Shown: positions 32,015-42,410 of the stretch, in pieces
How the letters are laid out: every line of letters starts with the position of its first letter
How positions within the stretch are numbered: the first letter of the stretch is position 1
DNA from: Crossaster papposus
Taxonomy: Eukaryota > Echinodermata > Asteroidea > Velatida > Solasteridae
Reading direction: 5' to 3'
NCBI GenBank assembly: GCA_037893245.1
Contig: JBAIAA010000259.1
Coordinates: forward strand, 1,526,194 to 1,590,193
Length of the DNA stretch: 64,000 bases
Position numbers and translations under genes: made by a program
The notes under the pieces: generated by a model
Told to the model about the DNA's origin: nothing
The model's database searches: none
What the model saw: the letters and a program-made list of their open reading frames with translations, nothing else

Positions 32015-32679
32015 AGATGGACTACAACGAAAACTCACACATTAAATTTATTATCGTACCTTGTTTATGTTGTGTTCAGGTAACACTTTATTGTTACGGT
32101 CATGTTTTTCTCTAAATAATTTTGTTGCAATTTGACCGAAAAAATTAGACCTCGATTCTTCGATTTTGAAATTTCCCGCTCTGTACTGGTTCCCGGCAAA
32201 GATCCACTGAAAACCACAATGAAATCCACGATATAGTACCAGCGGACTTGTAAACCAGCGAAAAGTGATGGCGTACTACCCATGAAAACGCATACATGGT
32301 GGCCCTGAAGGGACTCCGCAGATCGCGAATATCGACGTCAAATTTGACGTCAATATTCACGACTTTCCAAAAAAGTCGCGAATATTGACGTCAAATTTGC
32401 GGACGTCAATATTCGCGATCTGCGGAGTCCCTTCAGGGCCACCATATGTATGCGTTTTCATGGGTAGTACGTCACACACAAAGTATGAATTATTCATGAG
32501 TTAAGGGCTTTTGCTGAAACTGAGTTTTTCTGGGTCGTAGAACGCCGATCAATTTTGTTGTTTTTTTGCATGAAGGAACAAGATTTATTGAATACTAATG
32601 ATATATTAGTAATCATTATACATTTCTCGAACAAAAAACAGCAACACAGCCTTTATCATTATTCCGTTGTAGTCCATCT
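32015..32679. mobile_element. TTAA-flanked foldback MITE (665 bp) hosting a second MITE
   Basis: The ends AGATGGACTACAACG and CGTTGTAGTCCATCT are inverted and flanked by TTAA (32011-32014 and 32680-32683), which fits piggyBac or Kolobok-type insertion. It is interrupted near its centre by the palindromic module at 32273-32469. Confidence 0.8.
32273..32469. mobile_element. Miniature relative of the 7805 MITE within a further palindrome
   Basis: The core 32296-32445 (150 bp) has ATGGTGGCCCTGAAGGGACT ends and TTGACGTCAA words, i.e. the 7805-9744 family reduced to its arms. Its flanks TACTACCCATGAAAACGCAT (32273) and ATGCGTTTTCATGGGTAGTA (32450) are also inverted. This is a three-level nest with the TTAA element outside. 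Confidence 0.85.
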
Positions 32680-32699
32680 TTAATGTCTGTTTTAACCAG

Positions 32700-33235
32700 A
32701 TCAGAAATTGTCCAAGCTAGTGGGTTGGGCGGGGTATACCGGCGAAATAGCGGGAATGCATTTTCTTCTATTCGTGGACTCATCAGCCGCTGAATTGGTT
32801 TTGGGGTGTGAGTTGAAATGGAACTTATTTTAGAGCTATCCGTTCTCATGGATGCATTGATAATTGGTATAATTTGGTGGTTTCCAAATAGTTCTCAAGT
32901 GTTGTGTTTTGAGTGGATTTGGGGTGCCAGGTATAGATGGAGGCCTGCGAGGCCTTCTTTTCGGAACTGTTTTGCGCATTAAAATGATATCCTCATGCGT
33001 GTAAATAATATTGTTGATATCATGGATGAGTGAGATATCGGTAGGTTTGGCCGGTGTGGGAACAAAATAGAGACCTTTACCCAAAGCAATTTTCTCGATA
33101 TGGGAGAGTTGGATCTCGGATTTGTTATGAATTGTCCGTTTTGGTGAGCCAATTTTGGGGGGATGCTTGGGATTGGTGTTTAGGATTTGAAACAGTACGG
33201 GCAAATATTGTATGTTTCTCTCTAAGTTTCCTTTG
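32700..33235 (-). pseudogene. Penelope-like retroelement fragment (possible)
   Basis: The minus-strand frame 33204-32836 contains KSEIQLSHIEKIALGKGLYF followed by VPTPAKPTDISLIHDINN and later RTIWKPP. This arrangement (a conserved LS..E...L.KGL.F.PTP block, then an acidic helix) resembles the region just upstream of RT in Penelope-like elements. No RT or GIY-YIG block is visible and the frame breaks repeatedly. The call rests on this motif alone. Confidence 0.45.
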
Positions 33236-33650
33236 TTTCTTCTATAGACATTTTACAGCAGAATGGTTCTGAAACTGAGAACCGTTGGTGTTGTATGGGT
33301 GCCGTGTCTGACGGTGGGTGGTTTAGCGTTTTTGCTTTGTAAACTCTGGATGGCCGTTATCTCTGTTTTGACAATTCAATACCATTCTGGCTGCACGATT
33401 CTGACGAATTTATTTCCTATTAAAATACTTCTCATGAGTATTTAACTATGAGTATTATTAACTAAAGTCAACTTAATTAACATTCCCAGTCATATCTTTT
33501 TCACGCAAAGCAAAAACCAGGTGAATATCATGCAGTCGCAAACAATACATCACTTGAACATGTAGTGTGTACCTTGTTTTAGTCAAGGCCGAGAATGTTC
33601 ATGCTTAGCATATTTTTGTGCTTAACAGCCGGCTCCGTGAAATGGGAGAC
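33236..33650. other. Interval with no recognised gene
   Basis: No conserved frame, RNA gene or inverted repeat seen. Confidence 0.4.
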
Positions 33651-33665
33651 TTTTGAGACGATAGT

Positions 33666-33744
33666 GGGCGCCCCACCAACCGGTCCTTTTCTATTGTTTT
33701 TGTCACTGGGAACAATAGAAAACACCGGTCGGTGGGGCGCCCGC
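33666..33744. repeat. Short foldback with GGGCGCCCC ends
   Basis: GGGCGCCCCACCAACCGGT and ACCGGTCGGTGGGGCGCCC are inverted around a CTATTGTT / AACAATAG hairpin. About 79 bp in all, CpG-rich and compact. Confidence 0.8.
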
Positions 33745-33799
33745 TAATATCATTAATGTCTCCATTAAGCCCTTTGGGTACGGTCCGTGGTGGCTCACC

Positions 33800-34105
33800 C
33801 GGCCGGGTGGCGATATTTTTTCTGCAGGTAGGTTGGTACATTAACCAATCAGAACACAGATCGTGTTGACGTCATCGATGATGTTAAAGTTGTCTGGGAC
33901 AACCCTAACTCTAACCCCTAACCCCTAACCCCTAACCCTAACCCCTAACCCTAACCCCTAACCCTAACCCCTAATACCCTCTTCAGATCCCAGACAACTC
34001 TATGATCATCGATGACGTCAACACCATCTGTGTTCTGATTGGCTAATAAATGTACACTATGTACCAACCTACCTGCAGAAAAAAATATTTTGGCCGGGTG
34101 AGCTT
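33800..34105. repeat. Foldback with a telomere-like (CCCTAA) centre
   Basis: The arms (GCAGGTAGGTTGGTACAT.., CCAATCAGAACACAGAT.., GTTGACGTCATCGATGAT..) are complementary to ..ATCATCGATGACGTCAAC, ATCTGTGTTCTGATTGG and ATGTACCAACCTACCTGC. The loop, 33901-33975, is about a dozen CCCTAA and CCCCTAA units, the complement of TTAGGG and TTAGGGG. Confidence 0.9.
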
Positions 34106-34169
34106 AGTCTTGCTCCAAGACCATACTGTTCATTTGTTCCGCGGCGCGGCGTCCGTCTATCCGGGCTTA

Positions 34170-36082
34170 TAGTCCAGGGAAAATACTTAATTTTGTTTTA
34201 TTGACCTCACACAAATTGCAATAGAATATTTTTGACCACAGTGTACTTCTATAAGCTCCCTAGAATGACATACTAAAAATCTCAAACAATCCCAGTGGTG
34301 GAAATATGACTAATTTGCATAAATCGTTAATCCCTGCCGCGTAATATATTTTCTCCTATATTTAGGTATATTATTATTATTTATTGTTTTGAAAAATTTA
34401 TTTTGGTGATTCTACTTACATATCCTTACTTCAATAATATTTCCGAAAGCATATAAGTGACTGAATAATAATTATGTAAACATAGCAATTATCCAAAATG
34501 TAATAAGATTAATACTGCTGCAAACTGCTTACTGACAACTTCGTGAACCCATAAATGTGCGCACATTACACTGTCTCAAGATATCATCAAGTAGTCAGTA
34601 TTGGTGAGCTTCAAATTCACCAAGTTGCTTACTGGCAAATTTATGTAAAATCATATGAACAATGATAACATTGTGATATTAAGCCCAGCAAACAAAAACT
34701 GGGGGAAATGGTGTGTCCATAAATTCGGCGAAAATGTAGTTAAAGGGTTGCCTAACATGGGAGACTTGAACAAGTATCCCCAAAATACATTTTAACGTAG
34801 ATATGATTATTGTAAGCAACACAAATCTTTAATTTGGGGGGTTTCCTTGAACTTGTTTAAGTCTCTCACCTAAGGAAACCCTTCACCTATCTTTTAGCCC
34901 AATTTATAGACACACCCCCCTCCCCCCAGTTTTTGTTTGCTGAGCTAAATATGTTAATATTGTTCATATGATTTTCCATAAGGTTTTAAAATGATAACTG
35001 TGCCAGTAAGCAACTTGGTGAATTTGAAGCTCAGCAATACTGACTACTTGATGATATCTGGATACAGTGTAATGTGCGCACATAATTATTCAGTCATTTA
35101 TATGCTTTAGAAAATGTTATTGAAGTAAGGATATGTAAGGAGAATCACCAAAATAAACTTTTCTAAACAATTAATAATAATAATACATGTATACCCAAAT
35201 ATAGAAATAAATATATTACGCGGCAGGGATTAACGATTTATGCAAATTAGTCATATTTCCACCACTTGGATTGTTTGAGATTGTTAGTATGTCATTCTAG
35301 GGACCCTATACATGTTGTATATTATTATTATTATTATTATCTTGGTTTACGCTTCACGCTCCAGTGAGCACGGATGCTTTGAATTTTGAAGAATTCAAGT
35401 CTTTTGCGCACGGGAATGCGAGTGTTAAAATTGGATTCGTCACATTGAATTAACAGTTTAGACAGGGTTTTACCAGTGTGCCAAGGCGTTTTTTGAATAA
35501 TTAACCCTAACACCCACTACCCTCGGCACAAAATGATCTCTTTTATGAGTGGATCGTAACCAAAGGGTTTACAAACGTAACTGAATCGGCTTCCTTGAAG
35601 GTTCAGTTGCGTGTGCACTCATGTGTGTCATGTGTGTCACCTAAATTGCATGTGTTAACCCTTTGGTTACGATCCACTCATAAAAGAGATCATTTTGTGC
35701 CGAGGGTAGGGGGTGTTAGGGTTAATTATTCAAAAAACGCCTTGGCACACTGGTAAAACCCTTTCTAAACTTTTAATTCAATGTGACGAATTCAATTTTA
35801 ACCCTCGCATTCCCGTGCGCAAAAGACTTGAATTCTTCAAAATTCAAAGCATCAGTGCTCACTGGAGCGTGAAGCGTAAACCAAGATACTGGTATCATTC
35901 GAAGCAGAATGACCCCCTCTACCTAGGTTTACGCCCACATTTACACAACTATAATCTATGTTAATTTTATGATGATTTTTCCGAGAGTATCATTTTTTCT
36001 GATACACCCTGTAGAAGTGCACTGTGGTGACAAATATTCTATTGCAATTTGTGTGAGGTCAAAACTTATTTTCCCTGGACTA
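34170..36082. mobile_element. 1.9-kb foldback element, TAGTCCAGG ends (copy 2), with insertion
   Basis: Same family as 28374-29613: TAGTCCAGGGAAAATA.. at the left and TATTTTCCCTGGACTA-type sequence at the right. The right arm is interrupted between about 35310 and 36010 by another foldback. The uninterrupted family length is therefore about 1.2 kb in both copies. Confidence 0.85.
35311..36010. mobile_element. Foldback inserted in the preceding element
   Basis: An ATT microsatellite (35320-35342) leads into a ~230-bp arm (CTTGGTTTACGCTTCACGCT.. to ..GGATCGTAACCAAAGGGTT) that reappears as its complement at about 35655-35885. The loop is about 85 bp. The frame open across the right arm (35713-35964) has no recognisable motif, so no protein is called. 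Confidence 0.8.
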
Positions 36083-36600
36083 TTATTTAGAGCGCCCTTA
36101 ATTATCTGGCGATAGAGCCGTAGATGAGCTACGAGTATGACATCAGAGCTAAAAAAACCGGGTCAGCCTCGACTCCATGGGCGCGTCCGCGTTCCTCCAC
36201 TAAACCCCTGGCCGTGAAGAATGCGTAAACGAAGAAGATCTTGTTAAGATCGAAATATTAGGCCCTTTTAACTTAATTATTTGATTTGTATATTTCAGGT
36301 CATTCCAGCCAGTAAGCAGTTTGCAGCAGTTTTAATGGTATTCATGTTATAAAGGGACAACAGAGGTACGTACATTCATGGAGGAAGGAAAACATTCCTC
36401 CATGGTACATTTTTGATATAAATCCTTGCTAAATATCGCGACGTCAAAAGTCATGTTTGAAAGGATTGATTTTGCAAAATAACAATTACAAAATGTTAAA
36501 GCTTGCGTCGCGCGTTAAACGCATCGACTGCAGCCCTAATTTAAATGTGCCAATAAATGGCACATTTAAATTTGACAATTCCAGGGCGCAGGGGGGGGGC
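36083..36600. other. Interval with no recognised gene
   Basis: No conserved frame. A short GCAGTTTGCAGCAGTTTTAA word near 36320 is shared as its complement with about 34510, so fragments of the foldback families extend here. Confidence 0.4.
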
Positions 36601-36605
36601 CTAAC

Positions 36606-37682
36606 AAAGTGCGCCACCAACGTTGAAATATATCTCATTCATTCTTCCATGATCACGAGCCGCATATCTCACACAGTAAATACGTATAGATCGCTACGTA
36701 CCTTGAAGCGCAGCATTGAAACACGTACATATTTGCACTCGATCAGGGGGGGGGGGGGGGGGTGAGGGGCCTTCGAGGCTGCGATTGCGAAACGCTGTGG
36801 AACCGTCCATTCTCAAAATAGGGGGGGAACTATTTTTTCACGCGAAAAATAAAGAGTTTTTGGCATCCAATCTTAAATTCTTGTCTTTTGTAGTTGAAAA
36901 AGGGTTGTTATTTACCTTAATTTTTATCATCCAATGACAAAAATGGTATTGAAAATTTAAAAAGCAGTCGAAAAAATTGAACGTTGACGTACCGTTGATG
37001 CACGTACGTGGAGATTGTGCACAAATACCCAACCCGCGTCAACAAATACCTCCCCTAAAAAGGGCAATAATAATGGATAAATTGTGAAAAATCCTGCTCC
37101 GAACCCACTAATTTTTTTCCATGGATACGTTAAAAAAGGATGTAGCAGTGATATACTGAATTAAAAAAAAAATCTGTCTGTGAACCCCATGCGTTTTATT
37201 GTGTTGTTTTCGAACGAAAATGGCAGAAAATGACATCTCTCAAACAAATTCAGTGTAGATCGTGCCTGTGTACCTGGCTTTGCGGACGTTGTATAAATCA
37301 CTGAATTCAGAGGAGGGGGCGATCTATACGTATTTACTGTGTTAGATGTGCGGCTCGTGAGCGTGGAAGAATGAATGAGATACATTTCAACGTTGGTGGC
37401 GCACTTTGTTGGTGGCGCACTTTGTTGGTACGTGTATCAACGGTACGTCAACGTTTATTTTTTTCGACTTGCTTTTTCATTTTCAATACAATTTTTGTCA
37501 CTGGATGATAACAATTAATGTAAATAACAACTTTTTTCAACTACAAAAGACAAGATGTTAAGATTGGATGCCCGAAAACTCTTGATTTTTTGCGTGAAAA
37601 AATTGTTCCCCCCTATTTTGAGAATGGACGGTATCACAGCGTTTCGCAATCACAGCCTCGAAGGTCCCCCCTCCGCCACCCG

Positions 37683-37714
<32 letters not shown>

Positions 37715-37734
37715 CCACCCCCCCCCCCCCCCCC
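36606..37734. repeat. Rearranged inverted repeat (order A-B-A'-B') with G and C runs
   Basis: Block A (36606-36694, AAAGTGCGCCACCAACG.. to ..TATAGATCG) has its complement A' at 37320-37408. Block B (36769-37004, CCTTCGAGGCTGCGATTG.. to ..GTTGATGCACG) has its complement B' at 37431-37671. A simple hairpin would give A-B-B'-A'; the order here is A-B-A'-B'. B is preceded by 17 G (36746-36762) and B' is followed by 31 C (37683-37713) and a second C run to 37734, so the homopolymer belongs to the B arms. Confidence 0.82.
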
Positions 37735-37769
37735 GTGTGAGCCAAACGAACTCATCTGTAGGGCCTTTC

Positions 37770-37915
37770 AGAATTCTCGCGGTCGGCATGACGTCACGAA
37801 GGGGCGAGCCGTCCAATTTACAACATGCGTTTAACCTCAAATTTTCCCCTTTGCGCCAAGTGCATAAACAATGGAAAGATAAACGAAGTTCCCGGATGTC
37901 CGACCGCGAGAATTA
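37770..37915. mobile_element. ~145-bp MITE, ends AATTCTCGCGGTCGG
   Basis: GAATTCTCGCGGTCGG at the left is the complement of CCGACCGCGAGAATT at the right (37901-37915). The adjacent ATGACGTCAC also occurs next to the end of the related element at 41001-41374. Confidence 0.8.
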
Positions 37916-38261
37916 CTGAGAAGCAAATATAATTAGAAGCAAATCAAAATATTCAAACTTTTGGGTTTGCATCAATCGAATGAATGTTTCTGAAGCCCAA
38001 CAGGCATTGGAATGTGGCAATAGATCTCGCAGTTGGGAGCAAAACATCGCCTTAATCCACAGACGGAACAAAGCCAGGGACGGATTCCAAAAGGCTTGTA
38101 GTTGCATGCACTTGCATGCGTGAGTTTTTGGCCTTTTCAAATTTCGTTTTGGATTAAGGCATGGAGCAATAAACTAGTTTATTGCTCCATGATTAAGGCG
38201 ATTTTGGCTCCCAACTGGAGGATATCTCTAGCCACATTTTGTTGTCTGTTGGGGTCCTACT
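37916..38261. repeat. Small foldback with a perfect 32-bp palindrome
   Basis: ATAGATCTCGCAGTTGGGAG..GCCTTAAT (about 38021-38058) is complementary to ATTAAGGCG..CTCCCAACTG (about 38192-38218). A central CATGGAGCAATAAACT palindrome lies at about 38160-38191. Confidence 0.7.
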
Positions 38262-38445
38262 AATCACCGACAACACGCACAGCACCGACAACACACCGAC
38301 AACACATCGAAAACGTATTCTATATTGACAAAAAAGTTATAGCACTGTGATATACACGTTACAGAAGAGTGTCATTGTGCTTGAGGTTACATTTCTTTTG
38401 TAAAAATGATGTAAGTTTTTCACGCGAACAAAAATGTCTTTAACC

Positions 38446-39025
38446 CACTGACCTCTACACATGGACAGATCATCATTGTTTCACACTTGAAGTCGGCGCG
38501 AACTGGAAGTGCAACATGGCGGACCCACGACATCACTCTGTGAGCCAATGAAATATCCAGGTGTAAGGTTCAGTGGGTACGGTACGTATGACGTAATGTT
38601 TATAAATAAAAAAATGTATAGAGTAAATCCACTGACCTCTACACCTGGACATTTCATTGGCTCACAGAAGTGACGTCTTGGGTCCGCCATGTTGCACTTC
38701 CAGTTCGCGCCGACTTCAAGCGTTAGCGCAGCAGAATATGGACAATGGTCCGTCCAGGGCCCAATTTCTTGGCTCTGCTTACCGTTAGCGAAAAATCCCT
38801 GCTTACTATAGCAGAAAATTCGGTGCTTACGATAAACGTATTTCACGCGTTAGCAAGGAATGTTGGTCTCTGAGCATGCGTACAACCCGTAACTAAGGAT
38901 TCTGTGCTTACGGGGTGAGCACATAACTTTTTCTGCTATCGCGGTTAGCGGAAAATGGTGACCGTAAGCGAGGAATTCTGCGGTTAACAGAGCCAAGAAA
39001 TTGGGCCCAGGTGTAGAGGTCAGTG
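38446..39025. mobile_element. hAT-type MITE inside the foldback (580 bp, 8-bp target duplication)
   Basis: The ends CACTGACCTCTACAC and GTGTAGAGGTCAGTG are inverted and flanked by CTTTAACC at 38438-38445 and 39026-39033. Its arms contain TTGAAGTCGGCGCGAACTGG and complement (around 38488 and 38700). A smaller MITE is nested at 38757-39008. Confidence 0.9.
38757..39008. mobile_element. 252-bp MITE nested in the hAT MITE
   Basis: The ends GGGCCCAATTTCTTGGCTCT and AGAGCCAAGAAATTGGGCCC are perfect complements. The interior is made of GCTTAC, GTTAGCG and AGCAGAAAATT words. This is the third level of nesting here. Confidence 0.88.
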
Positions 39026-40129
39026 CTTTAACCAGCACGATCGTTGGCCGCCATCTTGCCTTTGCGCGGAGTTGGCATATACCATTTTATGTACGGGTGT
39101 GCAAGAAATTAAATTACATGTCATACACAACAGAGGGCGCCCTGTATACGGTTTTATGCTGACTTAAAGTTAGTTGAAATGGAAGGTGGGTTTTGATATG
39201 ACATGGCCTACTATGCTTTGTTTGACAACATTTAACATTCGAGTACTCTGGTACGGTAGGATAATTAGCAATTGTTTTAATCAAACTTATTTTTTTTAAT
39301 TTTAATCAAAATCAAATGTATTCATTACCTAAATCAATTGTTCCCGTTGAATATTAGTAGTAGTTGGCCCCCGGCCCCTAGGCCTAGTATAGCCGTGTGC
39401 TCGTAAATTTGAATTTTACGAATAGGCCTATAAATAAATTATTGGCTTTCAAACATTCTTGCACTGATTGACCTTCATTTAAATTAAGATAATAAGAAAA
39501 CAGTAGTGTCAGGTTGCAAACATTAAAGCTATGGCAGTTATTAAAGGAAATCAAATCATTAAATCAAACATTTTGGACTTTGGTATTTCCTGTGTTTTAT
39601 TTTACTTAAAGGTAGTATACACCATTTGCAGATATCGAAAATATTTACTACCGAATTATTAAGAAATATCTTACTCATTTGAAAGTAAATAATGATTCTA
39701 GGCATCCAGCAAAATGATTGCGCTAGATATCCTGTAATTATTCCGAAAAATATAATTTTCTAAAAAAAATTCTCGATCGCTGGACGGCGATCGCGAAAAA
39801 ACAAAGATAACATAAGAATAAATTCCCAATGCCGGTTGAAACCAAACGCTGTTTTTCATGCTTTTCTCGGCATCCATGATTGTAAAACTTCGGACAGGTC
39901 AGTTAAATGATATTTACTATAAAATACAACCCCAAAAATTTACCCATTAATGATAATTCAAGCAATTACCAATGGTGTATCCAACCTTTAATGATTTTTT
40001 TTATTCTAATACAACTAAGTAATAAATTAAGATAGAAATATAATGTTCTTATAAAACTAATGTAGGAAATGGCAAGTATTTCAACAAACTGTTATGTTTT
40101 CGTTTCAGTCATGGTATACAATATGTCGT

Positions 40130-40495
40130 AGGGTGTCTTGGCCGAGTGGATAAGAACACCGAACTCAAGCTCTGGTGTTTCTGTTCAGCAGAGTGTGGGT
40201 TCGAGTCCCGGTCGTGACACTTGTGTCCCTGAGCAAGGCACTTAACTATAATTGCTTCTCTCCACTCAGGGGTAAAATGGGTACCTGCGAGGGCAGAGAT
40301 GGTTATTGTGATTGATTTAGCCTAGTAGCGCATATATTGCAGCACAGGCTGTATACTCCCCAGGGAGCTGAGATGGTTTAAGGATTGAAAAAGGCCCAGT
40401 GACCAGGGGTAATAATGTTGGAAGCGCTTTGAGATGCCCTTCAGGTGCGAAAAGCGCTATATAAATCCAAGATATTATTATTAGATATTATTAAA
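40130..40495 (+). mobile_element. tRNA-derived SINE, copy 2 (plus strand)
   Basis: AGGGTGTCTTGGCCGAGTGG start, A box at 40139-40151, B box GGTTCGAGTCC at 40198-40208, body shared with 29803-30162, and a 3' end GAAAAGCGCTATATAAATCC followed by ATT repeats. As I know these SINEs, the GCGCTATATAAAT tail is typical of SINEs mobilised by CR1/L2-group LINEs. Confidence 0.92.
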
Positions 40496-41000
40496 CATTA
40501 AATTTGGGGGCTGGTGTTGATCAAAATACATACTTTTTTAATACAACCGGTAAATTAACTGGAATAATCAATTAAAAAGAGAAATCGAATCACTATGAAC
40601 ATTATCCTACTAAAGTACTCGAATGTTAAATGTTGTCTCCCCATATAAAACAAAGCATAGTTAGTAGGCCATGTCATATCAAAACCCACCTTTCATTCCA
40701 ACTAAACTTTAAGTCAACATAAAACCGTACAGGGCGCCCTCTGTTGTGTATGACATGATAATTTAATTTCCTGCACACCCGTACATAAAATGGTATAGGC
40801 CAACTCCACGCAAAGGCAAGATGGCGGCCAACGACCGTGCTGGTTAAAGATATTTTTTGCGTGATAAAAACTTCATTTTTACAAAAGAAATGTAACCTCA
40901 AGCACAATGACACTCTTTTGTATCGTGTATATTACAGTGCTATAACTTTGTTGTCAATATAGAATACGTTTTGGATGTGTTGTCGGTGTGTTGTCGGTGA

Positions 41001-41374
41001 ATTCTCACGGTCGGAGGCTGTTCCACCTATTGCACACGCCGTTGGACAAAGGGGTAACCCTCCATTCAATTTGTACAGGGAATTACGTGTTTTCTATATT
41101 TTTTTACAGCAATAAAAACATGCATACTTTTTTTTTGGTGTATCGTGGGAGATTTTGTTACTTCATAAAACAATGAAATTTGGAACTATTTCGGTGTAGT
41201 GTTTAATAGATATTAGACAATAATTGATTATTTAGATTTTTTTCACATAGACCACAACACTATTTATTGCTACTCATTCCCCTTTGAGTCCAGAGGGGGT
41301 GATAACTAACAGCCACCACTGACCAATCAGAGACAAGAAACAGGGCCCGGTGACGTCATCCCGACCGCGAGAAT
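41001..41374. mobile_element. MITE, ends ATTCTCxCGGTCGG (374 bp)
   Basis: ATTCTCACGGTCGG at the left and CCGACCGCGAGAAT at the right (41361-41374). It is related to 37770-37915. It ends exactly where the inverted motif of the satellite-bearing unit starts (41375). Confidence 0.75.
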
Positions 41375-41408
41375 ACCCCTAGAACACTGGGTCTCCCGAC
41401 GGAAACAG

Positions 41409-41550
41409 GTCAACTCGTACGCGAACCAACTCGTACGCGGGCCAACTCGTACGCATATTGGTCAACTCGTACGCGGGACAACTCTTACGCCAACCACTGA
41501 ACCAGCTCGTACGCCAGCCAACTCGTACGCGGTCCAACTCGTACGCGGTT
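41409..41550. repeat. Degenerate CCAACTCGTACGCG cluster
   Basis: Eight or nine copies of CAACTCGTACGC with variable 3-8-bp spacers (GAAC, GGGC, ATATTGGT and so on). This is the complement of the 16-bp satellite unit of 47974-57406, in mutated and irregularly spaced form. Confidence 0.9.
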
Positions 41551-42405
41551 TAAAATTGTGGTTCACGGGTACGGATGGCTTTGATCAATTAAAAAGGCAG
41601 ATAGTACTCTGGGGCATCCAAGGCGAATCTGTACGATTGTTGGCTTTAATAACCTTTTTGGCATTATAATATTAACCTTTAGCCTTGTAAACATTTTCGT
41701 ATACAATTTTAATTCCATGTAACGATGTACAAGTTGCATGAGATTCAGTCTTTTCAGTTTCATCTTTTTGGTTTTTAAGAATAATCTTAAGACTTTTCTT
41801 TTTACAAAGCCAAAGGCATTCGTGTAAGATTTTACTATTGTTTATTGATATACATCTTGGTTTTAATTTCGTAAACATCGTTTGACATAACTTTTTTTAA
41901 TAGATCTTTTTAGACGTGTTTTTATTTTGTTGTTGTTGATGTAGATTTATGGCGCGTGCGGCATTTTTATGCCCTTTGCGCCATTAACTAGATTCACGTG
42001 ACATACATGTACGTAGGTAGTTACAAAGCACGTAGATTATCGACTAGCAGGATCTGTAGTGAAGACTAACTCTGTGGGCTAAATGAAACTGAAAGAATCG
42101 ATACTACAAACGAATGTTAGCGGGCCAAGAAAATTGCGTATTATAAACAATACAGGTAGTTAGTGGGGCAGGAAATTGGTGATGATCCCCCGGACACAAA
42201 GTCGCTGGTGTGGATTTCCACTGGTATCCCTGTAAGACCGGACCGTGTCCCTTGCAATTTAAGGGCCCGGGCCCCGCCGGTTTAGATTCGCAGGTCCGCC
42301 ACGCCTCCAGGGTGAAGAAGAGCTAAACTAAGTGTCCAGTCGACCATCCACAACTCCCCATCCCAAAAACTAGCGCAATATACAGAAAATCGCTGAGGTG
42401 TATCA
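41551..42405. other. Interval with no recognised gene
   Basis: AT-rich, then a GC-rich stretch (42230-42300). No repeat or conserved frame recognised. The LINE 3' end begins near 42405. Confidence 0.4.
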
Positions 42406-42410
42406 AAGGA

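Larger units (their letters stand above)
38262..40996. mobile_element. 2.7-kb foldback element hosting a hAT MITE and a SINE
   Basis: The left arm starts CACCGACAACACG.. (38262-38445) and resumes at 39034-39260 after an insertion. The right arm (40612-40996) is the complement, ending GTTGTCGGTGTGTTGTCGGTG. Both carry the GTACGGGTGTGCAxGAAATT and GGTGGGTTTTGATATGACAT words. The loop contains a copy of the 8330/39700 repeat family (39610-39990) and a SINE (40130-40495). Confidence 0.85.

Noticed and set aside
35713..35964. Protein-coding gene in the inner foldback
   Set aside because: Lies entirely in an inverted-repeat arm whose complement is 85 bp away. No recognisable motif.
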